Origin: Pontibacterium sp049599735
GTDB taxonomy: Bacteria; Pseudomonadota; Gammaproteobacteria; Pseudomonadales; Balneatricaceae
DNA: 64,000 bases
Assembly: GCA_049599735.1 (NCBI GenBank)
Contig: JBMYOX010000001.1
Coordinates: 124,001 to 188,000 of the forward strand
Reading direction: 5' to 3'
Below the pieces are notes generated by a model that worked only from the letters and a program-made list of their open reading frames with translations, was not told where the DNA came from and did not search any database. The position numbers were made by a program, and so were the translations under genes. Every line of letters starts with the position of its first letter. Positions within the stretch are counted from its first letter, which is position 1. Positions 27,246 through 36,863 of the stretch are shown in pieces.

Positions 27246-28555
27246 AAACCCGGCAGGTCTAAAATTGGCTCCAGTGCTCTGAGCGCCGTCTGAACCTCAT
27301 CGATCAGTGCCGGATCACACAGATCCTGCTGGCTTAACCGATCACGGTAATACCGGTTAATCCAGTCTTTCAGGGCACTGTAACGGTCAGGGTTCAGCAG
27401 CACACCCTGATGCATAGCCGCAAATTCCCGGTCGCTCAGGGGAACCCTGAGACGCAGGCAAGCCGGGCCACCGCCGTTTTTCATGCTTTGTTTAAGGTTA
27501 ATATATTCAACCCCTGACAGGGCATTATCTGCAGCGAGAAGCCGATCTATAACCCCCCGGGCTGCCTGTTGTTCCTGGCACTCAACCGGTGCTATCAGTA
27601 GCATGCCTGCCTCTGTGCTAACGAGCTGACTGTTAAATAAATAACTAGAAACCGCCTGCTCCACTGATAAGTGCCGGCTCGCAATCTGTTCGATAAACAG
27701 CTCACCCCGCTCACCCCATAAACGCCTTAACTGATCGAGTTTTTGGGGCTGATCCAGCCAGGCCTGCTCATGAATAAGCAACAAGTTCCGGTGCCCGACT
27801 GCAATCACATCATTATGAAAAACACCCTGATCAATACTGTCCGGATGCTGCTGCACTAATAATGAATTTGTCCGGTTAAGCTGGTGGCTGCGCCTGATGG
27901 CACAAGCCGCTTCCCAGGTGTGACGGGCAGGGTATTTAACGGGCCGCTCTTTTCCTGGCTTTTGTCCAAAGGTCAGCAGGCTGATACCCGGTAAATCCGG
28001 CGCGGCGCAAAGCCGGGTAAAATTAGCTGCACCTTCATCACCCAGTTCACAGCTGGCGGGCAGGGCACTGTGGTGTATAAAGTGCTGCGGGTGGCTGAAA
28101 ATACGCTTAAGAATACGACTGTTATGTTCTGTTTCCAGACTGCGATGCAGGTTAAATACCAGATTAGCGGGAGTAAACTGCACCTTATCTTCCGGACTGT
28201 CGACCGATGCTGTCACTGTTGCGCTGTTTGCCGCCCACATGCCTGAAGCCGAGTAACAGGCGGATAACAGGGCCGGGGCTTCCTTAGTGGCCGTGCTAAG
28301 CAGCCAGGCATCCGTACCGCTAAAACCCAGCTGTCTTAGCAAATCCAGGCGTGGCCTTAGCGGCGGGGGCAATACAGCCTGCGCGATTCCCAGGTTGTGC
28401 AATAACCACATTTTTTCCAGCCCCTGCAGCGCCGCCTGTCTGGGGGAAGCAACTTGTCCTCCATGCTTCTGACTGGCAAAGTTGCCTGATGAAAGCCCGG
28501 CGTAATGGTGGGTTGGGCCCACCAGTCCATCCATATTCAGTTCCTGATAACGCAT
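27233..28555 (-). CDS. astB: N-succinylarginine dihydrolase
   Basis: The 440-residue protein matches AstB in length and opening (DGLVGPTHHYAGLS, GNFASQKHGG) and in its GGGPACLRLRVPL segment near the C-terminus. Second step of the arginine succinyltransferase pathway: N-succinylarginine is converted to N-succinylornithine, CO2 and two ammonia. It belongs to the amidinotransferase fold, with the candidate catalytic Cys in GGPACLRLR. It is the last gene of the leftward ast operon, 3 bp after astD. Confidence 0.95.
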   Translation of the reverse strand: MRYQELNMDGLVGPTHHYAGLSSGNFASQKHGGQVASPRQAALQGLEKMWLLHNLGIAQAVLPPPLRPRLDLLRQLGFSGTDAWLLSTATKEAPALLSACYSASGMWAANSATVTASVDSPEDKVQFTPANLVFNLHRSLETEHNSRILKRIFSHPQHFIHHSALPASCELGDEGAANFTRLCAAPDLPGISLLTFGQKPGKERPVKYPARHTWEAACAIRRSHQLNRTNSLLVQQHPDSIDQGVFHNDVIAVGHRNLLLIHEQAWLDQPQKLDQLRRLWGERGELFIEQIASRHLSVEQAVSSYLFNSQLVSTEAGMLLIAPVECQEQQAARGVIDRLLAADNALSGVEYINLKQSMKNGGGPACLRLRVPLSDREFAAMHQGVLLNPDRYSALKDWINRYYRDRLSQQDLCDPALIDEVQTALRALEPILDLPGFYES

Positions 28556-28558
28556 AGC

Positions 28559-30037
28559 TTAGTCCTCTGCATTCAGGCCCGGAGGCCGCTGAGCAGGTAT
28601 CTCAAGGCTCGGGCTTAACTGAGACGCAACCGGGTAAGCACAGTAATCGGCGGCGTACCAGGCACTGGCACGATGATTACCACTGATACCAATCCCCCCA
28701 AAGGGCAATGCACTTGAAGCGCCTGTCAGCGGTCGGTTCCAGTTGATAATGCCGGCACGTACCTGCTGATCAAAGTGTTGAAAAATAGCCGGGTTATCCG
28801 TTAAAACACCCGCCGCCAACCCGTAAGCCGTATGGTTTGCTTCACTGATCGCATGCGCTAAATCATCCACACGAATCAGTTGCAATAAAGGCCCAAAGTG
28901 CTCTTCATCCAGGCGAGGGCGCATTGCACTGACATCAACAAGCCCCGGCGTTAAAAACGCATAGTTTGGCTCGGGGCGGGTCAGGGGCACTAATATCCTG
29001 GCACCGGCACGCACCAGTCGCTGTTCTGTATTGAGCAGTTGCTCTGCTGCCTGATTGCTGATCAGACAACCCATAAAAGGCTGAGGCTGCTGATTATAAG
29101 AGCCAACTTTTATCTGACCGATGGCAACCATTAGCCGATCAATAAAGTGATCACCCGCCGGGCCTTTAGGTACCAGCAGGCGGCGGGCACAGGTACAACG
29201 CTGGCCCGCACTGATATAAGCTGACTGAATAACCTGATAAACCGCAGCCTCCGTGTCCGCAACCTCCATCACCAGAAGTGCATTATTGCCGCCCATTTCC
29301 AGCGCCAGTATTTTCTCGGGATGCCCTGCAAATTGCTGATGCAGATAACAACCCGTTGCCGCGCTGCCGGTAAAATAAAGCCCGTTAATCCGGGGCTGAG
29401 CCGCCAGCGCCGCGCCTGTATCCCGGTCACCCTGTACCAGATTTAATACCCCGTCGGGTAGTTCTGCTTTTTGCCAGAGATGCATCAGTAATTCTGCGGT
29501 ACGCGGGGTCAGTTCACTGGGTTTAAAAACCAGTGTATTACCCGCCAGCAACGCCGGAATAATATGGCCGCAGGGCAGGTGTGCCGGAAAATTATAAGGA
29601 CCAAAAACAGCGACGATACCGTGAGGCCGGTGTTGAAGACGGCTGGTAATACCTTCACTAATACTCTCATGGTCAGGCGTTCTCGCCTGATAAGCATTAA
29701 TGGATAGCTCAACTTTATTCAGCAAAGCAGTCACTTCGGTATCTGCTTCCCAGAGCGGTTTACCGGTTTCCTGCCCAATCGTATCGGCCAGCAGAGCACG
29801 ATAAGACTGCACCTGCTGGTGAAAGCGTCTGATAAAGTTCAGCCGCTGATCAAAACTTCTGCCAGCCCAGCCTTTAAATGCCTGATCAGCTGCGGCAACA
29901 GCATCATTGACCTGCTGAGCCGTTGCCGCTTTACCTTGCCAGATTGGTTCACCATTAGCCGGGTTCTCTGAATGCATCAGCTTACCTTCACCGGCACACC
30001 AGGCACCGTTGATATACAAAGAGGCAACCGATTTCAT
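28559..30037 (-). CDS. astD: N-succinylglutamate 5-semialdehyde dehydrogenase
   Basis: The 492-residue aldehyde dehydrogenase has the catalytic Cys in SAGQRCTCARR, the general-base Glu in LALEMGGNN, the NAD-binding FTGSAATG and the YNFPAHLPCGH segment. It oxidises N-succinylglutamate semialdehyde to N-succinylglutamate in arginine catabolism. It overlaps astA by 4 bases and is followed by astB, which settles its identity against other aldehyde dehydrogenases. Confidence 0.95.
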   Translation of the reverse strand: MKSVASLYINGAWCAGEGKLMHSENPANGEPIWQGKAATAQQVNDAVAAADQAFKGWAGRSFDQRLNFIRRFHQQVQSYRALLADTIGQETGKPLWEADTEVTALLNKVELSINAYQARTPDHESISEGITSRLQHRPHGIVAVFGPYNFPAHLPCGHIIPALLAGNTLVFKPSELTPRTAELLMHLWQKAELPDGVLNLVQGDRDTGAALAAQPRINGLYFTGSAATGCYLHQQFAGHPEKILALEMGGNNALLVMEVADTEAAVYQVIQSAYISAGQRCTCARRLLVPKGPAGDHFIDRLMVAIGQIKVGSYNQQPQPFMGCLISNQAAEQLLNTEQRLVRAGARILVPLTRPEPNYAFLTPGLVDVSAMRPRLDEEHFGPLLQLIRVDDLAHAISEANHTAYGLAAGVLTDNPAIFQHFDQQVRAGIINWNRPLTGASSALPFGGIGISGNHRASAWYAADYCAYPVASQLSPSLEIPAQRPPGLNAED

Positions 30038-31062
30038 GATGATCTCCTTTTTAACTCAACGATGCGGACCTGGTCACCCGCGTTAACTTGCAAGGCCTGA
30101 GCCGTTTCAGCGGTCACAGTAACCTGATCACCCATCTCAGACAGGGCACTTTTAGTGCAGCGAAACGCCTTTAGCCGGGTATTGCTGATCAGATATTCAT
30201 CGGCGTTATCAGGTACCTGCCCGATAAGCACCCGCCGATAACGACTGTGCTGAATCGCCCGGATATGCTCAGGATGTGCCGCAACGGTGGGGCCTGCATC
30301 AAAAATATCCACATAGTTTTCATACCTGAAACCTTCAGCTTCCAACATACGGCGCGCAGGTTCAGTATCAGGGTGTACCTGTGCAATGACCGCCTGAGCG
30401 TCTTCCGGCAGCAGGTGAATATAAATGCTGTGTTTAGGCATCAGCTCCGCAATAAACACTTTGTTGCCCGCACCGGTCAGGTAATCCGCTTTGCTGTACT
30501 CCATCGAAAAAAAACGCTTTCCCAGCCCTTCCCAGAAAGGTGAAACACCCGCCTGATCGGTAAAACCGCGCAACTCTGAAATAATCTTAGGTGCAAAACG
30601 CGTCGGGTGTTCGGCCATAAACAAAAACCGGCTTTTGGAGAGTAACGCTCCGTTGCCAGAATGGCGCTGACCCGGATGAAGATAGAGAGTGCACAACTCT
30701 GAACAGCCGGTGTAGTCATTACAAAGATAGAGTGTCTGGAAGCTGTTATGTATGTTCAGTTCACGTGAAGCATGCACCAGCGTACCAATACGGTAGTGAT
30801 ACCAGGGGGAAGATAAACCTACCGCGGCATCAATGCCGCAAGTCCCCGTTACCTGGCCGGTTTCAGTATCTTGCATTACAAATAAATAACGGGCGGGGCC
30901 GCTCTGTTGTATATCCTGTGACAGAGCCTGCTCTGCATGAAGAATACGTTGCCTGAGCAGCTCTGCATCCACAGGCAATGAGGTAAATCCCGGGCCGGTA
31001 TCTACGGCAATCTGATAAAGGCATTCCAGATCAGAGAGATGGATAGGGCGAATAATATTCAT
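30034..31062 (-). CDS. astA: Arginine N-succinyltransferase
   Basis: The 342-residue protein has the AstA opening MNIIRPIHLSDLECLYQIA and the family pattern through LYLHPGQRHSGNGALLSKSRFLFMA and FWEGLGKRFFSMEYSKADYL. It transfers succinyl from succinyl-CoA to arginine, the first step of the AST pathway. It starts 3 bp after the M20 hydrolase gene and its end overlaps astD. Only one astA copy is seen, not an aruF/aruG pair as in Pseudomonas. Confidence 0.95.
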   Translation of the reverse strand: MNIIRPIHLSDLECLYQIAVDTGPGFTSLPVDAELLRQRILHAEQALSQDIQQSGPARYLFVMQDTETGQVTGTCGIDAAVGLSSPWYHYRIGTLVHASRELNIHNSFQTLYLCNDYTGCSELCTLYLHPGQRHSGNGALLSKSRFLFMAEHPTRFAPKIISELRGFTDQAGVSPFWEGLGKRFFSMEYSKADYLTGAGNKVFIAELMPKHSIYIHLLPEDAQAVIAQVHPDTEPARRMLEAEGFRYENYVDIFDAGPTVAAHPEHIRAIQHSRYRRVLIGQVPDNADEYLISNTRLKAFRCTKSALSEMGDQVTVTAETAQALQVNAGDQVRIVELKRRSS

Positions 31063-31065
31063 AAC

Positions 31066-32313
31066 TCAGGTCTCCGGTGCCGGATAAAAAGGCAGCCCGT
31101 GATGCGCCAGCTGAAACAACAGCAGTGCGCTCAGGCCCGCTCGCTCAGTCAGACTGTCCAGGCAGATATATTCATCGACACTGTGAATAAAACCACCTCT
31201 GACACCCAAAGTATCTATATTAGCCAGGCCCAGATTACTGAGATTATTGCCATCACAGCATCCCCCGGTTGGCTGCCAGTTAAGCTCCAGGTTCAGTGCC
31301 GCACCACAATCTTTTACCAGCTGATATAAGGCCAGGTGCTTATGATCCAGTTGTTTGGGCATACGACCAAAGCCCCCGTACAAACGGGCACTAAAGCCCT
31401 CACACTGGTTGATGCTCTGCTGAATTTTCTCCAGCTGCATCAAACTCCAGTGCGCATCCTGCGCGGTTTTTATCCGGATATTAAACTTAACAACCGTAAG
31501 ATCCGGTACCTGGTTGGTGGTTTCCCCACCCGCAATAATACCGGTATTCAGGGTGAGCCCTTCGCGGACACCGTTTAGGGCTTCCAGCTGACCAATGGTC
31601 CGGGCAGCAGCAACAATCGCATTACGCCCGTTTTCAGGTTCCCGACCTGCGTGGGCACTGCGCCCCTGAATAAGCAAACTAAAATTACCACTGCCTTTAC
31701 GGGCACCTGCCAGGCAGCCATCCGGCAGACAAGGCTCATAAACCAGCCCGATATGATGATGGACAGCTTCTTTAGCCAACCAGGCGGCAGAACCCGGCGA
31801 GCCAATTTCTTCATCGGGGTTGAGCAAAACCGTCCAACCCAGATTCGCGCAAAGGGGGTGCTGTTCCAGGGCCTCAAGCGCAGCCAGCATTACCAGCAGC
31901 CCACCCTTCATATCAGCCGCTCCCGGGCCGTTCAGTGTATTTTCAGTCAGGTAAGTGGCCTGTTGAAAGCCAGACTCAAGTGGAAAAACAGTATCCAGAT
32001 GACCACAAAGCAGTACCTGCAGCGGTGCCCTGGGACGTTTTCGCAAACACCAGAGTGATGCCAGCGGGGACTCAACAGACTGGCCAGACAACGTAATTTT
32101 CTGCCAGGGGTCCAGCTGTATTTTTTCAACCGGGGCAGCCAGGCGCTCAGAAAATAGCGCACTAATAAGCGCACCCACCGCATTCACTCCCTGATAATTC
32201 TGAGTTCCGCTGTTAAGGTTAACCAGCTCCAGCAGCCGCGTCTCCATCCAGGGTCGCTGCAGGGAAAGTTGCTTAAGAATGTCTGCCTCAGTTGCATGAA
32301 TAATGGCACTCAT
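31066..32313 (-). CDS. M20-family metallohydrolase at the head of the ast operon
   Basis: I start at ATG 32313 (415 residues), preceded by AGGAG; the frame runs about 36 codons further upstream without a better site. The M20 zinc motifs are clear: CGHLDTVFP, GPGAADMKGG, NPDEEIGSPGS and the dimerisation segment GRSAHAGREPENG. The best-known close relatives are carboxypeptidase G2-type enzymes, which cleave C-terminal glutamate from acylated substrates. It is first in the operon with astA, astD and astB. I see neither astE (succinylglutamate desuccinylase, M14 family) nor astC here, so it may do the AstE step: removing succinate from N-succinylglutamate. That is an inference from context and chemistry. 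Confidence 0.85.
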   Translation of the reverse strand: MSAIIHATEADILKQLSLQRPWMETRLLELVNLNSGTQNYQGVNAVGALISALFSERLAAPVEKIQLDPWQKITLSGQSVESPLASLWCLRKRPRAPLQVLLCGHLDTVFPLESGFQQATYLTENTLNGPGAADMKGGLLVMLAALEALEQHPLCANLGWTVLLNPDEEIGSPGSAAWLAKEAVHHHIGLVYEPCLPDGCLAGARKGSGNFSLLIQGRSAHAGREPENGRNAIVAAARTIGQLEALNGVREGLTLNTGIIAGGETTNQVPDLTVVKFNIRIKTAQDAHWSLMQLEKIQQSINQCEGFSARLYGGFGRMPKQLDHKHLALYQLVKDCGAALNLELNWQPTGGCCDGNNLSNLGLANIDTLGVRGGFIHSVDEYICLDSLTERAGLSALLLFQLAHHGLPFYPAPET

Positions 32314-32553
32314 TACCTTGGCTCCTTTACAGAGCACCACGTAAGCAGGCGTAAGACGGGAATACGTGGCCTGAAGAGTTTTATGATTGACAGCCCGGTT
32401 AACGGTCTGCTCAAAGAGCACTGCCGCTGTATTCAGGCATTATCAGCCGCCCCCCAACCGGAGGACACTCTCTTTCAGTTTAGACGCAAATTATCGGGCA
32501 GTGATGACACAGGAAAGCAGAAGGGAATTCTTTGGAAAAGCACCCGGTGACAG

Positions 32554-35500
32554 TTAATTCGATTGTAACAACACTTTCAGGCGACTTATCTGAGCCTGAA
32601 GGCTGTGGCTTAACTCAACCAGTTGACGCTGTTTTTCAAACCGTTCGTTATTACTCATCGACCCATAGTGTTCTATCAAGGCCTGCGCCTGCCGGTGTAC
32701 TTCATGATGTACCGGCTCTATTTCAATAAACTCCTGACGATGGCCCAAATGTACACGGCCCAACCCATAATACCAGCGCCCAAAACGGCAATTATGACTG
32801 TCACCATAGTGCTTGAGTCCCGGACTACCGTTACCATTCAGCTGGTCTGTCAGCTGATTTAACCAACGTATATGCTCCATTTCTGCCAGCACCAGCGCCC
32901 GGTGCTCAGGAGAAAGGTAACCGGTATCCACCTGCCACTCATCCCCAGGTGACCAACTTTGTGCCCAGGTTAATGCCTGCTCGCCGGGCATCGGCCGGGC
33001 AATACCATAACCCTGAACCACCGTACAACCGAGCTGCACCAGTACTTGTCCATGCTCAGCAGATTCAACCCCTTCAGCCACAAGCTGCCGGTTAAAAGCC
33101 CGGGCAAGACCAATCACACTTTCCACAATCGCCATATCTTCAGGGTCATCCAGCATATCCCGTATAAATGACTGATCTATTTTCAGGGTTTCTGCCGGCA
33201 AGCGACGAAAGTAAGTCAGGGAAGAGTAGCCAGTTCCAAAATCATCCAGGGCAATCCTGAAACCCAGTGTCTGACAGGCTTTAAAAACCTGTCCTGCATG
33301 ATGCATATCCTCAAGCGCCGAAGTTTCCAGCACCTCAAACTCCATCATACCGGGAGAAACACCGGGGAATGCATCCATATAATCGTGCAGGCATTGGATA
33401 AAATCACCCGACAGCAAAGTGGCACCCGTCAGGTTAACACTCAGTCGAAATTTCACGCCTTGGGAGAGCCAGCTATCCAGCAACGAGAAGGCCTGCTGAA
33501 GCACCCAGTGATCAATTTCAATGCCAAGCTCATGGCCCTCAACTATCGGTAAAAACCGGGCGGGCAATAGTAAGCCATGCTCAGGGTGCTGCCATCGAAT
33601 CAAAGCTTCAAAACCCAGAACCTGGCCATGCACCAGGTCTACCTGAGGCTGCATATAAAGCTCAAATTCATTTTTCTTCAGCGCCTGCCGGATACCGTCA
33701 AGAAATTCACGGCGGTGAAGGTCATGTTGATCATGAGCCAGGTCGTACAGCTGATAGCGATTACGCCCGGACAGCTTGGCCTGGTACATTGCCTGATCAG
33801 CATGACGTAACAACAAGTCGGCGTCTGAATCATCATCGGGATATAACGTAATGCCCATACTGGCTGACACCTGAAGCTCTGCCTCACCAATCAGAATAGG
33901 GCTGGAGATCGTGGATAAAATACGTTCAGCCGCCAGCTCAGCTTCCTTGATACTCTCCAAATCAGTTAACAATAAGACAAACTCGTCTCCGCCCAGGCGT
34001 GCAACCGTATCTTCACCTCGTGTTACCTGCTTTAAACGTTTTGCTATTTCAACCAGTAATAAATCACCCACATCATGGCCATGATGATCATTAACGGGTT
34101 TAAAACCATCCAGGTCCAGATAACAAACGGCCGTATAATGACCTTCCCGTTCAGTACGGGCCAGTGCCTGAGACATACGGTCGGCCAGTAAAACCCGATT
34201 TGGTAATTTTGTCAGAGAGTCATAATGAGCCAGCAGTTCAAGCTTTTCCTGATGGCTTTTCATTTGTGTAATATCTGAAAAAATACTCACATAATTCGCC
34301 AACACAGCATTTTCATCAAAAACGGCAGAAATTGTCATCAGGGCCGTATAAACCTCCCCATTTTTCCGTCGGTTCGATATCTCACCCCGCCAAAAACCTT
34401 TGTCGTTAAGGTTTTTCCGCATGAGTGTATAGAAATGACTGTCCTGGCGTCCCGACTTAAGTAAAGAGGGTTCCAAACCCATCACTTCTTCCCGATTAAA
34501 GCCGGTAATTTCTGTGAACGTGGGATTAACTTCAACGATTTTCTGCTGTGAGTCTGTAATAAGAATAGCTTCATGGGCGTGATCAAACACACTGGCAGAT
34601 AACCTTAACCGGGCTTCAGACTCAACCCGGCTGCTATCATCCATCACGTAACCCCGCAGCAACTGAACGTTACCCTGGCTGTCCCGCTCAGCAACCGTAT
34701 AGTCATATAACCAGACAATACGTCCGCCCTTATGGATCACCCTGTAGCGCTGCTCCCAGCGTGTGCGGCCTTCACTGAAAAAACGCTCCACCTCTGCGCC
34801 AACACGTGCCGCATCATCCGGATGAACACAACGGCTATAATTAAAATCCGTATGACGAATTTCATCCGGGCTATAACCGATAATGGACATGATATTTGGC
34901 GAAACATAAGTGATGCGCCAGCCCGCTTCAGGTCGCCAGATCAACACACCCACCGGGCCACCGGCAAAGAGATCACGCTCGGCAATCAGCTCTTTTTCTG
35001 CAACTTTTTTCTCAGTCTGGTCCAGCATCAGTGTAAACAGGATCTCACGCCCGTTGATATTCATTAAACGGGCACTGAACTGACCATTTCGGATAACCCC
35101 GGAGCGGGTTTTAATCTCCAGCTCTATTCCCTGGAGTGACCCCTGCTCACGCAAGCGCTCAATTACCCGGGCCCGTTGCTCATGATGTATAAACAAGCAA
35201 AGATCTGCCGCCGAGCGGCCGATTACTTCATCTGATTTGTAGCCCGTCACAGACTCAAAGGCTTCATTAACCTCAATATATTTTCCTGTCTCAAGATCTG
35301 TCAGCGCCATAGCAATAGGGCTTAACTGGAAGCTCACTTCAAATTTTCTCTCCAGGACCAGCTTTTCACTGATGGATGTGAATAAGCTTCCCTGTTCAGT
35401 TGATATCGCAGAGGCTGCCAGCGGGCCCGTCTGTTTATCACTTACTGATAACGCTGATTTAAACTGCAGGAAAGATAAATCCGTATCTTTCAGCCAGCTT

Positions 35501-36027
35501 AATAAAGGTGCCGTACCTGAGGCAGATTTTGACGGCCCGAAACAAGGATCTTCCGAGGCCATTTGATGCCGAAGCAATAAAAGCAATGTCTGCAGACAAA
35601 GACTACCCGTCACCTCACCGGCCTCATTTTGAACCAGCATAAAATCTGTCTCTTGTGTTAAAACAACACTCAGGATTTCAAATAAGGAAGCATTTTCGTT
35701 AACGCATGAGAATTTGCTTAAAGGCAGGCTGCCTACAGGGGCCATCTGATAATGACCCTTTGCCAGAGCACTGAGCACATCAGCCGTTGTTAACCAGCCG
35801 CTCGGTTCGCCACCGGTCATCACAACCAGGCCAGTGCTTTTTTGTGTTACCAGCAGATCAATAGCATCCGCCAGCGATGCATCGGATTCCAGGCCAGGCG
35901 GACGCCGGTGCCAGGTAGATAAATTTGGAATGACAGCGTCAGAAATCATCCTGTTCTTGAGCCCTCCGGAGTGGCTGACATCCTGTCCGGCCCATCCCTG
36001 ATCTAAGCACATTGAAACCTGCAGCAT
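32554..36027 (-). CDS. CBS-PAS-PAS-PAS-GGDEF-EAL-CZB signalling protein
   Basis: The 1157-residue cytoplasmic protein has no membrane helix. Domains in order: a CBS pair (about 20-145, with GWLTTADVLSALA), three PAS domains (about 230-350, 355-475 and 480-600), a GGDEF domain with intact ARLGGDEFVLLL near 677, an EAL domain with intact GFEALIRWQHP near 807 and DDFGTGYSSL further on, and a C-terminal CZB zinc-binding domain (about 1055-1150, with CRFGRWYYGLG and paired histidines in HHEVHRQ). It can in principle both make and break cyclic di-GMP. CZB domains are known to sense zinc or hypochlorous acid in diguanylate cyclases and chemoreceptors. Having both CBS and CZB input on one composite protein is unusual. 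It borders the predicted origin and reads away from it. Confidence 0.9.
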   Translation of the reverse strand: MLQVSMCLDQGWAGQDVSHSGGLKNRMISDAVIPNLSTWHRRPPGLESDASLADAIDLLVTQKSTGLVVMTGGEPSGWLTTADVLSALAKGHYQMAPVGSLPLSKFSCVNENASLFEILSVVLTQETDFMLVQNEAGEVTGSLCLQTLLLLLRHQMASEDPCFGPSKSASGTAPLLSWLKDTDLSFLQFKSALSVSDKQTGPLAASAISTEQGSLFTSISEKLVLERKFEVSFQLSPIAMALTDLETGKYIEVNEAFESVTGYKSDEVIGRSAADLCLFIHHEQRARVIERLREQGSLQGIELEIKTRSGVIRNGQFSARLMNINGREILFTLMLDQTEKKVAEKELIAERDLFAGGPVGVLIWRPEAGWRITYVSPNIMSIIGYSPDEIRHTDFNYSRCVHPDDAARVGAEVERFFSEGRTRWEQRYRVIHKGGRIVWLYDYTVAERDSQGNVQLLRGYVMDDSSRVESEARLRLSASVFDHAHEAILITDSQQKIVEVNPTFTEITGFNREEVMGLEPSLLKSGRQDSHFYTLMRKNLNDKGFWRGEISNRRKNGEVYTALMTISAVFDENAVLANYVSIFSDITQMKSHQEKLELLAHYDSLTKLPNRVLLADRMSQALARTEREGHYTAVCYLDLDGFKPVNDHHGHDVGDLLLVEIAKRLKQVTRGEDTVARLGGDEFVLLLTDLESIKEAELAAERILSTISSPILIGEAELQVSASMGITLYPDDDSDADLLLRHADQAMYQAKLSGRNRYQLYDLAHDQHDLHRREFLDGIRQALKKNEFELYMQPQVDLVHGQVLGFEALIRWQHPEHGLLLPARFLPIVEGHELGIEIDHWVLQQAFSLLDSWLSQGVKFRLSVNLTGATLLSGDFIQCLHDYMDAFPGVSPGMMEFEVLETSALEDMHHAGQVFKACQTLGFRIALDDFGTGYSSLTYFRRLPAETLKIDQSFIRDMLDDPEDMAIVESVIGLARAFNRQLVAEGVESAEHGQVLVQLGCTVVQGYGIARPMPGEQALTWAQSWSPGDEWQVDTGYLSPEHRALVLAEMEHIRWLNQLTDQLNGNGSPGLKHYGDSHNCRFGRWYYGLGRVHLGHRQEFIEIEPVHHEVHRQAQALIEHYGSMSNNERFEKQRQLVELSHSLQAQISRLKVLLQSN

Positions 36028-36162
36028 CCCTTCATCGAGCCATACAGCCTCGTCATGTAACTTATGCTGCGCCTGTAAACGAGCGTTAGCAAGAAAAAAC
36101 TGCTAAGGGGATAAGTATTTTTAATTTTTATTAAATAAAAACCGGAAGACCAAAAAACAAAA

Positions 36163-36171
36163 TGTGGATAA
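36163..36171 (-). promoter_or_regulatory. DnaA box, exact
   Basis: TGTGGATAA is the exact reverse complement of the consensus TTATCCACA. It is the left-most strong box of the origin region. Confidence 0.82.
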
Positions 36172-36235
36172 AATTACTAACTAAATAATCCGCCTTTTTA
36201 AGACGCTAAACTCTGTGTGTAAGCCTGTTAGTATC

Positions 36236-36244
36236 TGTTGATAA
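36236..36244 (-). promoter_or_regulatory. DnaA box, one mismatch
   Basis: TGTTGATAA reads TTATCAACA on the other strand, one change from TTATCCACA. Confidence 0.55.
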
Positions 36245-36464
36245 TTAAAAGTTTCCTGTTATTAATCAACATACAAAAACCACCGTAACTGTTTGTTTTT
36301 TATATTAAAAATAAAACTACCCCCACCTATCCGGTGCTAACAAAAAAGCGGGCATTTCAAAGGCTCAACTCAGGCTCAGTAATTTAATAAACAGGAAAAC
36401 CTGGTTACAAAATTTTACTCACAAGTTCAACACAACCCGCCAACAAGATCTGTTACAAAAAACA

Positions 36465-36473
36465 TTACCCACA
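36465..36473 (+). promoter_or_regulatory. DnaA box, one mismatch
   Basis: TTACCCACA differs from TTATCCACA at one position. A two-mismatch box in the opposite direction (TGTGGGAAA, 36480-36488) lies seven bases on, so the two form an inverted pair. Confidence 0.6.
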
Positions 36474-36540
36474 ACAACCTGTGGGAAACATGTATAACTC
36501 TGGCCCATTTTCCGGGGATAAAAATGTGAGTACTTTTCCC

Positions 36541-36549
36541 TGTGAATAA
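36541..36549 (-). promoter_or_regulatory. DnaA box, relaxed consensus
   Basis: TGTGAATAA reads TTATTCACA on the other strand and fits the relaxed consensus TTATNCACA. Confidence 0.65.
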
Positions 36550-36692
36550 ACCGGCTTTTTACACACAAACTATGCATCGGGCTACAAAGAGCTTACCTTC
36601 ACTTTATAACCAAGGTTAGATAAGCGTTAACTCACTGATTTTTTAAAACTATTTAAGGTTAACAACAGATAAAGCGGGCCCTATTAACAACA

Positions 36693-36740
36693 ATCACAAC
36701 AAAACATATATATATATTTCTTTTTTAATATTTATATACA
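36693..36740. other. AT-rich tract, candidate DNA unwinding element
   Basis: The stretch holds a TA dinucleotide run followed by T and A tracts and is almost free of G and C. It lies between the DnaA boxes and mnmG, the position of the unwinding element in E. coli oriC. Confidence 0.6.
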
Positions 36741-36863
36741 AAGGGCAATACAGAAGTGGCTAAATTTTGATCATTTTCTAGCTGGACAGAGAAGGGTATA
36801 CTTGGCGCCTTCTTCAGAACATATTTCAGGTTCTGTTTTCATAAGCAAGATGAGGTAACGGCA

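Larger units (their letters stand above)
36028..36863. other. Predicted chromosomal replication origin (oriC) region
   Basis: This 836-bp stretch has no convincing gene. It is AT-rich, contains at least four exact or one-mismatch DnaA boxes (36163, 36236, 36465, 36541), has several weaker ones near 36480 and 36557, and ends in a strongly AT-rich tract next to mnmG. In E. coli oriC also lies beside mnmG (gidA), with the unwinding element on the mnmG side. Genes on the two sides read away from it, and parAB lies 2.5 kb downstream. No perfect GATC-rich 13-mers were found. Confidence 0.75.

Noticed and set aside
30749..30764. A parS-like sequence around TCACGTGA
   Set aside because: Only about 12 of 16 positions fit the parS consensus and it lies inside astA. 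It is not strong enough to call.
36480..36488. A further DnaA box (TGTGGGAAA)
   Set aside because: It has two mismatches. I mention it only as a weak partner of the 36465 box.
36693..36740. The TA run as a microsatellite of interest in itself
   Set aside because: It is better explained as part of the AT-rich unwinding region of the predicted origin.
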